Shown here: positions 27,470 through 34,105 of the stretch, piece by piece
How the letters are laid out: each line of letters starts with the position of its first letter
Numbering within the stretch: position 1 is the first letter of the stretch
NCBI RefSeq assembly: GCF_024347675.1
Contig: NZ_AP024881.1
Span: 1,488,001-1,552,000, forward strand
DNA: 64,000 nucleotides
Source of the DNA: Vibrio ishigakensis
Lineage (GTDB): Bacteria > Pseudomonadota > Gammaproteobacteria > Enterobacterales > Vibrionaceae
Direction of reading: 5' to 3'
The notes under the pieces: generated by a model
What the model saw: only the letters and a program-made list of their open reading frames with translations
Told to the model about the DNA's origin: nothing
The model's database searches: none
Program-made: the position numbers and the translations under genes

Positions 27470-27635
27470 CGAATGCACCCTGTTCTTTCAGTACGATCTC
27501 AGACGCGCTAATCCAATCCAGATTCTTAAAATCATCGGCTAATAACTGGATAACAATTTTTTCAAGATTCTCGCCTTTTTGAGTACCAGCTTTGATCTGC
27601 TCGACTACGTGCTCAGCTATCTGCAAGCTATCCAT
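27462..27635 (-). CDS. Small 57-aa acidic protein of the island
   Basis: The ORF runs MDSLQIAEHVVEQIKAGTQK and ends LKEQGAFDE. Its ATG overlaps the TAA of the upstream NUMOD4-like gene by one base, and its TAG overlaps the next gene, so it is embedded in a tightly coupled operon. That arrangement is the main evidence that it is real. It is helical and acidic; no family recognised. Confidence 0.62.
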   Translation of the reverse strand: MDSLQIAEHVVEQIKAGTQKGENLEKIVIQLLADDFKNLDWISASEIVLKEQGAFDE

Positions 27636-27943
27636 TACGCGCCTCCTTTAGTTTCAATAATCGCTTTACCGCCTTGCTTCATAAACTTACGGATAGAGCC
27701 ATTAAACAAACCCACTTGACCGTTCTGGTTAGCCTTTAGGATACGCCTAGTATTACGGTTACGGATTACTCCAGTGACCTTGTGGCGCTCGTACTTTGGG
27801 AAGCCCTCGATAACTTCATAATCATCTAGGCTTGCGCTTAGAAGCTTTGCCATCGCTTCAGCGCTTACTTCAAACTCTATTGCGAGTTCTTTGATCACTT
27901 TAATAAAGCGCGCGCGGTTAGTTTCTAGTATTTCTAAATTCAT
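27635..27943 (-). CDS. NUMOD4-like small protein without nuclease domain
   Basis: A 102-aa protein. Residues about 40-85 (DYEVIEGFPKYERHKVTG, VIRNRNTRRILK, NGQVGLFNG) resemble the NUMOD4 module that precedes HNH domains in phage and intron endonucleases. No HNH motif follows: the protein ends after SIRKFMKQGGKAIIETKGGA. It may be a stand-alone DNA-binding module or the remnant of a longer nuclease. Residues 1-38 are helical. It overlaps the next gene by one base. Confidence 0.55.
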   Translation of the reverse strand: MNLEILETNRARFIKVIKELAIEFEVSAEAMAKLLSASLDDYEVIEGFPKYERHKVTGVIRNRNTRRILKANQNGQVGLFNGSIRKFMKQGGKAIIETKGGA

Positions 27944-27982
27944 TTACGTTCTCCCAACGTTAATTTTTAAAATAGGCATACC

Positions 27983-28030
27983 GATATGCTTTACCGATAT
28001 GCCCTATGTAATACTGCATATCAGCATATC
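27983..28030. repeat. Four GATATGC half-sites in a mirrored array
   Basis: GATATGC occurs at 27983-27989 and 27996-28002, and its complement GCATATC at 28016-28022 and 28024-28030. This makes an imperfect inverted array in the gap between the PD-(D/E)xK-like gene and the NUMOD4-like gene. It could be an operator, a stem-loop or part of a replication origin. Confidence 0.5.
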
Positions 28031-28044
28031 GCTTAGCAGTTTTA

Positions 28045-28578
28045 CTATTTGATTTCGCTCACACCAACATCCAAACAATTATCAAATTTATCCAAGAACT
28101 CGGTCTTGGTCATAAACTCAACCTTGTTGGCTTTGCCTTTGTTAAGCACCTTTCTTTGGTACTCGGGATCTATCGAGTGTTTGTTTAATTTAGGATCGAC
28201 AACAACTACGCGGTCATAAATCTTCCGCATCTCGATCATTTTATATAGCGAGTGATTCCAACCCAGGTGGCTTTCAGCGTAAGCTCTACGGCTTCTATAA
28301 CACCCGTAGCTGCTATCTAAATACCGTTGCTTGGCTTTCTCAGCGGTTAGCTTGCCACCGCGCGCACCGTCTGTATTCAGCTTGTTTCCATGCTTGTATT
28401 CGATCAAACAGCGGTTACCGTCTTGATCCAAAACAACAAAGTCAGGCACAACAAAGTGCTCCTTGCCGGTCGAATAGCATCCTACGCCTTGGCGGTTCTG
28501 AACTAGCCCTGTTTCATCAGCGAACTTACGCTCGGCTTCAGAGCCCTTAATATCAAACAATACATTGGCCTTAGGCAT
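28045..28578 (-). CDS. PD-(D/E)xK nuclease-like protein
   Basis: A 177-aa protein. VPDFVVLDQDGNRCLIEYKHG (about residues 44-64) has the D then ExK spacing on adjacent strands that marks PD-(D/E)xK nucleases. An upstream helix contains SEAERKFADETG with a possible conserved Glu. Basic and aromatic residues follow (YRSRRAYAESHLGWNHSLYK). It may be an island-encoded endonuclease for interference, resolution or conversion. Its start overlaps the end of the 98-aa gene by eight bases. Confidence 0.55.
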   Translation of the reverse strand: MPKANVLFDIKGSEAERKFADETGLVQNRQGVGCYSTGKEHFVVPDFVVLDQDGNRCLIEYKHGNKLNTDGARGGKLTAEKAKQRYLDSSYGCYRSRRAYAESHLGWNHSLYKMIEMRKIYDRVVVVDPKLNKHSIDPEYQRKVLNKGKANKVEFMTKTEFLDKFDNCLDVGVSEIK

Positions 28579-28867
28579 CTACTACCTCCAATTCTTCCCA
28601 GCGTCCAGCAATCGCATGATCGAAGTCGTCTTTGTCCCAAATGCCATCAAACAAATACTCACAAGCAGACCAGAGCTTGGAGTTAGTTGGTTGCTTGCCT
28701 AAGCCCGCTTCAAGAATCTTATTTATTTTCCTGCGCTTCTCCATCTTGCTCTGGTTATCAGTGCCTTGGTTCTGCTTCAACAGATCTACAATCGCGTCTA
28801 GCTTCCAACTGTCTTGCTGTGCTTGGGTCTTGGTCTCCAACTTCCCATACGCGCCAGCAAAGAACAC
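28571..28867 (-). CDS. Small island protein of unknown function
   Basis: A 98-aa reading beginning with a GTG at 28867 (FFAGAYGKLETKTQAQQDSW) and ending EELEVVDA. No ribosome site precedes the GTG. The frame is open further up to the TAA that ends the ATPase gene and is in phase with it; that extension encodes a plausible NDAWGDWLDELV segment. The true start may be a rare codon, or the product may arise by readthrough. It overlaps the next gene by eight bases. Confidence 0.5.
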   Translation of the reverse strand: MFFAGAYGKLETKTQAQQDSWKLDAIVDLLKQNQGTDNQSKMEKRRKINKILEAGLGKQPTNSKLWSACEYLFDGIWDKDDFDHAIAGRWEELEVVDA

Positions 28868-28921
28868 TAGTTCGTCTAACCAGTCACCCCAAGCATCATT
28901 ACGGCTTTTTTGTCCGTGTAA

Positions 28922-29554
28922 TTACTTGTACTCCTGACCCGATATAGCCAACGTACGATCAAAGACAGTAATCGCGTTAGTACTGCCCGAATACACCGGT
29001 ATCTCCGATTCTGATTTGTTGGCATGGTGGATAACCAAGACAGAGCAACCAACCGCGCGTAAAGCAACAACTAATTTATTGACGCTCTTCCAGCTCTCAG
29101 CGTTGTTTTCATCAGTCAATCCAAACAACACCCTAACTGAATCCAAAACAACAATGTCGTAGCTTCTAGCTTGCTCTATCAAGTAGTCCCGATGGTCAGC
29201 CAAAGTTAAATCTATGACCTGCTCGTTAACCTCTGAAGCGATGTAATCAATCCTATGAATCTCTCCAAGCATCTCAGGGTCTACCCTACTGCCAATCGAG
29301 TTGGTACTCATCTCACCGTCCAAATAAAGCACTGTCTTATCTACCGCGCATACCTGACCCAAGAACTCGCCCCTGCTTGTACTCAGCGCTTCGACCAAGT
29401 TGTAACTAAACAAACTCTTGCCTACGCCCGAACCAGCAAAAACCATCATTGTCTCGCCTTTGTTCCACAAGCCGTCAACCAATGCTTCGGTCTCGGTCAT
29501 ACTGCCTACGATCTCAGCCATCTTCTTCGGTTTAAATATTTGTTGTAGATTCAT
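28922..29554 (-). CDS. RepA-like AAA (RecA-fold) ATPase
   Basis: A 210-aa ATPase. Walker A is AGSGVGKSLFSYNLVEAL, Walker B IVVLDSVRVLFG, and VIHHANKS resembles the sensor/arginine segment of AAA_25 proteins such as plasmid RepA helicases. The visible domain is short and stops after TLAISGQEYK. Two adjacent ATGs are possible; I use the second (29554), about seven bases after AGGGG. It may help replicate the element. Its start overlaps the end of the ribbon-helix-helix gene by 23 bases. Confidence 0.7.
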   Translation of the reverse strand: MNLQQIFKPKKMAEIVGSMTETEALVDGLWNKGETMMVFAGSGVGKSLFSYNLVEALSTSRGEFLGQVCAVDKTVLYLDGEMSTNSIGSRVDPEMLGEIHRIDYIASEVNEQVIDLTLADHRDYLIEQARSYDIVVLDSVRVLFGLTDENNAESWKSVNKLVVALRAVGCSVLVIHHANKSESEIPVYSGSTNAITVFDRTLAISGQEYK

Positions 29555-29711
29555 CATTCACCCCTGCTCTCTCAGCGTTGGTAATAGCGTTTGTTATTAA
29601 AATACGAACCATCTCTGTTAGGTTTACTTGATGTTGCTGGCTTAGCTTTTTCAGTGCCTCCAGCTCAGCTCCACGGACGAACAACCGCGCCTCTGTATCT
29701 CTATTTCTCAT
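29532..29711 (-). CDS. Ribbon-helix-helix DNA-binding protein
   Basis: A 59-aa protein from the ATG at 29711, preceded by GGAG five bases away; an upstream ATG lacks a ribosome site. Residues MRNRDTEARLFVRGAELEAL form a short strand and helix, and LTEMVRILITNAI is the second helix, as in CopG/Arc-type repressors. It probably controls the ATPase operon by binding the TTAGT-rich region just upstream. The C-terminal tail is polar. Confidence 0.65.
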   Translation of the reverse strand: MRNRDTEARLFVRGAELEALKKLSQQHQVNLTEMVRILITNAITNAERAGVNDESTTNI

Positions 29712-30430
29712 TTGTACTCCTGCCATCACGGCGTTAGTAAGTTCTAATAAAACTATTAAAGATCATTAGTTAGTATTGTTTAGTGTTCTAACTAACAAAT
29801 AAAAAGGATATAGATCAATAAGTTACTGACTTATCAACTTCTAAAATCCTCTTTTATATAGTATGCAGTTGGCTTGGTTGTGTGACACTTACTAACACTA
29901 TTTCTACAGAGACCCTAGACTCAGCGCTTCAAATAACCAATCCGCAAACTTGAAATCGATCAATTACCGATAACACAGTACGCCTATACGGCTCTATATC
30001 GCTCTGTATCGCTCCATATGCAGTTTTAACGCTTAGTTATTCACACTACCACCAACTACAAATTATTAGTGGTTTTAGCGCGTACCAGACACAAATCCAA
30101 ACACATATAAATCAATAACTTACGATCGATTACAACTACAAACAAATTCAATATAATGCGGATAATCGCTATTATGTTAAATAGACTACGCGCTGTGCTT
30201 CTCGATCCTAAGTTAGATACGCAAACGATCCCAGATTTCACACACAGCAACCTATAACCAAGCAATCAAATCAGGTATTAGAGACTGGGCATTATTCAAT
30301 TCTTATGCAGTTACAAGCGAATAAAGCGATATTGGTTCCACTTAGAACCTGCACTTGCTTAATCAACTAAATAGCAGCTGCGCCAACCAGCTATGCTGTA
30401 ACGTTGTTCCCCTTTTCCGTAGATACAAGA
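29712..30430. promoter_or_regulatory. Island control region, no confident gene
   Basis: About 720 bp without a credible gene. TTAGT/ACTAA boxes cluster at 29733-29796, including TTAGTTAG (29766-29773) and CTAACTAA (29789-29796), directly upstream of the ribbon-helix-helix gene. Four 10-bp units lie at 29981-30020. A possible 69-aa frame at 30056-30265 lacks codon-like quality and a ribosome site. This is the best place for an origin or master promoter. Confidence 0.5.
29981..30020. repeat. Four 10-bp phased repeats
   Basis: CGCCTATACG, GCTCTATATC, GCTCTGTATC and GCTCCATATG follow each other without gaps, one per helical turn. This resembles iterons or a cooperative operator. Confidence 0.5.
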
Positions 30431-30484
30431 AAGCCCCAAAGGCAAACACCCTTGAGGCTCAAATCTAACTAAGTGTAATACTGT
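30431..30484 (-). terminator. Terminator of first lipoprotein, copy 1 of a duplicated 54-bp unit
   Basis: On the minus strand AGCCTCAAGG and CCTTTGGGGCT form a stem (30432-30459) followed by TTTCTTG. The whole 54-bp block recurs at 31535-31588 with one visible difference. Confidence 0.8.
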
Positions 30485-30569
30485 GTAAAGTAGACTTAAA
30501 TCATACTTGGATCAGTGGCCAAACCGCGCAGCCCGCTCGGTCTTGTACAACGCCAAGTGCACATAAGTT

Positions 30570-31412
30570 TTAGTCTTGGTTCGGTACAAATTGGGATAAC
30601 ATCTCTTCCATGCCCGTTATTGCTTCTTCATGCTTAGGAACATCACCTTGGGGAGCCACTTTATCCATCGGCTCTTCTTGGATTTCACCATTAAGAACTC
30701 GGTGTCGGTTCCATCCACCATTACCATCACGAACGAAGAAATAAGGTGTAAGATCATTAGCCCACTGAAGAACAGCTAGGATGTTCTGACTACCCTCTGT
30801 GCCGTAATAGGTAATATGCGTCCAATGTCTACTGATACCTCCAATAGTACGGATATAATCAGACGAGTATCCAACTAATACAGTATCAATATTCTCATCA
30901 TAAATTACAGCATGGTAATCATTACCACCATCGGTGCTTGTGCAGTGATTATAAATACCCTCATGTTCAGCCGAATATAAACCAATGAATCCATCGATGT
31001 CGAACTTAGTTGTATCCATACCACAGACCTTGCCGTCTACTGAATATCCGATAGGTGGCTCAAGTGGGAACTCAGGCTCAGTAGGTGGCTTTTCAGTACC
31101 ACATTCAATACAAGGCTCTGGATCAACTGGCGCTTCAGGATCAATAGGTGGGGCTGGTGGGATAACGTTGGGTAACTCTGGCAGTTCATTATCTACATAG
31201 CACTCAAGACACACCTCAGGTGGTATCTCTGGCAATGCAGGTAACTCGTTGTCCACGTAACAATCAACGCACACCTCAGGATCCACAGGAGGCTTCTCAG
31301 GTACAGCAGGTGGAGTTGTAGGCTTGTCACCACCTCCATTATCACCACCACCTGATCCACCACCGCAACCAATTAGCCCCGCGGTAATTACAGCTAAAAG
31401 CAGTTTTTTCAT
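30570..31412 (-). CDS. Island lipoprotein with repeated CxxC motifs
   Basis: A 280-aa protein from the ATG at 31412, chosen because it starts the lipoprotein signal (MKKLLLAVITAGLIGC, lipobox LIGC). A Gly-rich and Pro-rich linker follows, with three units containing CVDC, CLEC and CIEC; two read CxxCYVDNELPxLP. The C-terminal domain (about 130 aa) is rich in aromatic residues and has ISRHWTHITYYG and HRVLNGEI. It is probably anchored in the outer membrane. The CxxC pairs could bind metal or form disulfides. The neighbour at 31624 is a paralogue. No family recognised. Confidence 0.72.
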   Translation of the reverse strand: MKKLLLAVITAGLIGCGGGSGGGDNGGGDKPTTPPAVPEKPPVDPEVCVDCYVDNELPALPEIPPEVCLECYVDNELPELPNVIPPAPPIDPEAPVDPEPCIECGTEKPPTEPEFPLEPPIGYSVDGKVCGMDTTKFDIDGFIGLYSAEHEGIYNHCTSTDGGNDYHAVIYDENIDTVLVGYSSDYIRTIGGISRHWTHITYYGTEGSQNILAVLQWANDLTPYFFVRDGNGGWNRHRVLNGEIQEEPMDKVAPQGDVPKHEEAITGMEEMLSQFVPNQD

Positions 31413-31534
31413 TTTATCTAAACCCACATTACTCTGATTCGCGCGGATCTTACTCAAACCAAATAAAAATAACGCCCATTACGCGCCACAAAATGCAGTT
31501 ATTTCTTATTAAATCTTCCCTCATCAAATAAAAA

Positions 31535-31588
31535 AAGCCCCAAAGGCAAACACCTTTGAGGCTCAAATCTAACTAAGTGTAATACTGT
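31535..31588 (-). terminator. Terminator of second lipoprotein, copy 2 of the duplicated 54-bp unit
   Basis: The same stem as at 30431, here followed by a longer T run (seven). It matches copy 1 through TCAAATCTAACTAAGTGTAA, showing that the duplication included 3' flanking DNA. Confidence 0.85.
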
Positions 31589-31623
31589 TTATCACGCAAT
31601 AGTCACACAGGGGGTTATAAGTT

Positions 31624-32331
31624 CTAGTCCCTACGGAAGGTATGGTTCACTGCTTCAAGAGCAGTTTCGTGAGTAGGGATATACTGATTATCCTGCGGGT
31701 ACCAATGATGCCAATCACCTGTTTCATGATTCCAGTGACGATAGTAATATTCACCGTTTATAACACGATTCTCAGTTAAGGTATTGACAGTTGTTGTACC
31801 AGTATCAGTGTAGTGCGTAAAACTCCATGTATACGCCTCTACGAATAGATTGTTCTCATCAAATACTGTTTTAGCAATACCCCCGCTAGCCATATCACTC
31901 ATTTCAGGATCGTATGAGAAGCTAGAAGTGTAATATTCATATACGCTATCTGTGTTTACATCATAATGAACATAAGATACACCAGCTGGGTCTGGGTAGG
32001 TACTCTCGCACAGATTCCATGCAATATTGTTAACATCACCATCACGGCTGAAAGAATAATGATTGCCACGCTTATGCAGTGTCAATGTCTCTTGGTCATC
32101 ATTACAAGGCATGAATGGGATATCCCACACATCTACATAATCATCAGGTAAATCAGGGTGCCCGACTTCAGGCAAAGGCAGTTCATTGTCAACAATGCAC
32201 TCGATACAAAACTCAGGCGTAGGCGGAGGAGTAGGTTCAATAGGCTTATCGGTTGGGTCATTCTCACCGTTTGATCCGCCGCCACATCCAACAAGAGTTA
32301 CTGCTAATGCAGCCAATACCAGTTTCTTCAT
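31624..32331 (-). CDS. Island lipoprotein, paralogue of the preceding one
   Basis: A 235-aa protein from the ATG at 32331 (GGA eight bases upstream), with signal MKKLVLAALAVTLVGC and lipobox LVGC. The linker has one CIECIVDNELPLPE unit, echoing the three units in the neighbour. The C-terminal domain is aromatic (YYRHWNHETGDWHHWYP) and shares the VINGE and C-terminal PTHETALEA-like pattern with the paralogue. An upstream extension to 32430 would begin inside the recombinase gene and has no signal. It is probably exported cargo that alters the host surface. Confidence 0.72.
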   Translation of the reverse strand: MKKLVLAALAVTLVGCGGGSNGENDPTDKPIEPTPPPTPEFCIECIVDNELPLPEVGHPDLPDDYVDVWDIPFMPCNDDQETLTLHKRGNHYSFSRDGDVNNIAWNLCESTYPDPAGVSYVHYDVNTDSVYEYYTSSFSYDPEMSDMASGGIAKTVFDENNLFVEAYTWSFTHYTDTGTTTVNTLTENRVINGEYYYRHWNHETGDWHHWYPQDNQYIPTHETALEAVNHTFRRD

Positions 32332-32396
32332 TTTTAAATCCACACATTTAAGTAATGCGCGGATAATAAGCAACGCATAGCGAAATAATATGCTTT

Positions 32397-33992
32397 TTAC
32401 GACGTAAGAGAAAAGTCGCTTAGTTTCCATATACCCTTCAGTCTACCGAGCTTTCGATCACGCGTTATTGCCCTACTTGGCGTCTTAGCACTTATGAAAC
32501 TCTGCTTTGAATACTCCTGCCTTTGCTTATCGAAATGCTTTACTGTAATTAAAGATCTACGGTCTTCCCCACCAAGCTCGAACTCAAAATGACTAAGCAT
32601 ACGACTCAGTTCAACACGCGCTGAAATCTGCCTATCCGTAGAATCACTTTCATCTGCTATATCAATTAGCTGAAGCATGGTTTGGGTGCTATGAGCTTTT
32701 GAACCGCTCAATCTAGCCTTAGCGATTTGTTGTTCAATCTTCTCTATTTCTTCTGCTAGGCTAGCGACGTTACTATCCAGCTGACTTACTTTGCGCATAA
32801 CGCTACTGTTGGATAAATCAGCGTCCAATAAGCTATCTAGTTGTTTTTGTTCGGCTATTCTTTGGACTTCAAGCGCGTCTTTTTTTGACTCTAGTTCAGA
32901 GTTTTGATCTATTGCCCAAGCATTAAAATACATAGGTCTGATAATTTGCTCCCGAACGAACTGCAAAAAGACATCATATCTAAACAACCCATGAGGGCAC
33001 TTAGAACTAGCCCTGCTTTGACATTGAAAGTAAGGCACACCTTGTCTCTTAGAAGTAATGTGAAGCTCACCACCGCACATACAACGCCCATTGTGCCTGA
33101 TCAAATTTCGATGGGAACTAGTGCTTCCCATGCGAACATTGCGCGCCCTTTCTTTAATACTCAATTGCACTTTGTGGAATAATTCAGGGGTTATGACTTG
33201 GGGATAGTAACCTGCCACAGGATCGCCCTGAGGAACGACCTTTCTATCGATTACTTTACAAGGCTGATACTCACCAAGAACCGTTCTAGCTTTCAACAAT
33301 ACCGAGATATTTGAATGGCTCCACATCTTGCCTCTAGCCGTTTTAAAGCCCTGTGCATTGATATGTTTAGCTACTTTCATTGCACCTAAACCTTGCGCGC
33401 TTAGTTCAAATACCTTTGTTACTATTTCGACTTTATCGTTGATAACAAAACCCATGTTATCGTCGGTTACATCAAGCCAGAATGGGCATTTTCGAGTCTT
33501 CTTGGAGTTCATGGGATCTCTGCGTTTAGCCTCCCAAACAGCGCTAAGACGCTTGGATTTGACCTCACTTTCCTCATTGGCGCGTTGCATAGTCGCTCCA
33601 GCAATAATGAAGTCAGAGAAATCCATATCAGATGTATAACGGCGTTTATCTATCAATGTAACTACATCAACATGATCCGTGATATCCATCAATTGGCGCA
33701 TCGCTTTCTTGATTTTCTCACGGCTTAGACGGTCTAAACTTTCCACCAGCAAAACGCTTTGACTAGGAATCTTGCCTTGCTGACAAGCCAACAGAAACTG
33801 CCCTAACCCTGCGTCCTCGTCCGCATTGCTGCCAGTCCAAGCACTAACACCCAAATCCTCGTAGGTTTGTGTACTCAGCTCTAATTGATGATCCAAGCAA
33901 TACTGCTCAGCTAGTTCAGTTTGTCTTCGGATTGAATCTCCCTGTTCCTGCGCCTTGGAACTGAAGCGACGATAAGAATAAGCGATAGCCAT
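32397..33992 (-). CDS. Large serine recombinase (integrase)
   Basis: A 531-aa site-specific recombinase. The N-terminal resolvase domain has YRRFSSKAQEQGDSIRRQ with catalytic Ser11, followed by ESLDRLSREK and the IIAGATMQRANEESEVKSKR helix. Then come the recombinase domain (GLGAMKVAKHINAQGFKT), a zinc ribbon (GRCMCGGELH ... FQCQSRASSKC) and a C-terminal coiled coil. It should catalyse integration at short att sites. GGGG lies six bases before the ATG. It sits at the right end of the island, only about 20 bp from the terminator it shares with the porin-side DNA. Confidence 0.93.
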   Translation of the reverse strand: MAIAYSYRRFSSKAQEQGDSIRRQTELAEQYCLDHQLELSTQTYEDLGVSAWTGSNADEDAGLGQFLLACQQGKIPSQSVLLVESLDRLSREKIKKAMRQLMDITDHVDVVTLIDKRRYTSDMDFSDFIIAGATMQRANEESEVKSKRLSAVWEAKRRDPMNSKKTRKCPFWLDVTDDNMGFVINDKVEIVTKVFELSAQGLGAMKVAKHINAQGFKTARGKMWSHSNISVLLKARTVLGEYQPCKVIDRKVVPQGDPVAGYYPQVITPELFHKVQLSIKERARNVRMGSTSSHRNLIRHNGRCMCGGELHITSKRQGVPYFQCQSRASSKCPHGLFRYDVFLQFVREQIIRPMYFNAWAIDQNSELESKKDALEVQRIAEQKQLDSLLDADLSNSSVMRKVSQLDSNVASLAEEIEKIEQQIAKARLSGSKAHSTQTMLQLIDIADESDSTDRQISARVELSRMLSHFEFELGGEDRRSLITVKHFDKQRQEYSKQSFISAKTPSRAITRDRKLGRLKGIWKLSDFSLTS

Positions 33993-34008
33993 AAAAACCC
34001 CATAAAAG

Positions 34009-34034
34009 AAAAGCCCATCTAATGACGGGCTTTT
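34009..34034. terminator. Bidirectional hairpin at the right edge of the island
   Basis: AAAAGCCC pairs with GGGCTTTT around a ten-base loop. It lies between the recombinase start and the MipA/OmpV gene end, so it can terminate the latter. The recombinase promoter must be squeezed around it. Confidence 0.75.
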
Positions 34035-34105
34035 GGAGTTTACATATCTCGCAATTAAAAACTTGCCAGTTAACGCCAGACAAGCCCGTAGGCTTATCCT
34101 TGCTT

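Larger units (their letters stand above)
27050..34020 (-). mobile_element. Serine-recombinase mobile island (satellite- or plasmid-like), approximate limits
   Basis: All genes between the acyltransferase and the MipA/OmpV gene lie on the minus strand and are accessory in type. They run, in transcription order, from a large serine recombinase through two lipoproteins, an 860-bp control region, a ribbon-helix-helix protein, a RepA-like ATPase and a string of small coupled genes to a DUF5681-like protein. The recombinase is at the right edge, as is usual for such integrases. No capsid, tail or conjugation gene is present. The ends are estimated from gene content and terminators, and I could not find flanking att repeats. 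Confidence 0.72.

Noticed and set aside
30056..30265. A 69-aa minus-strand frame in the island control region
   Set aside because: No ribosome site, AT-rich and hydrophobic by composition; overlaps the repeat-rich regulatory region. Not supported as a gene.
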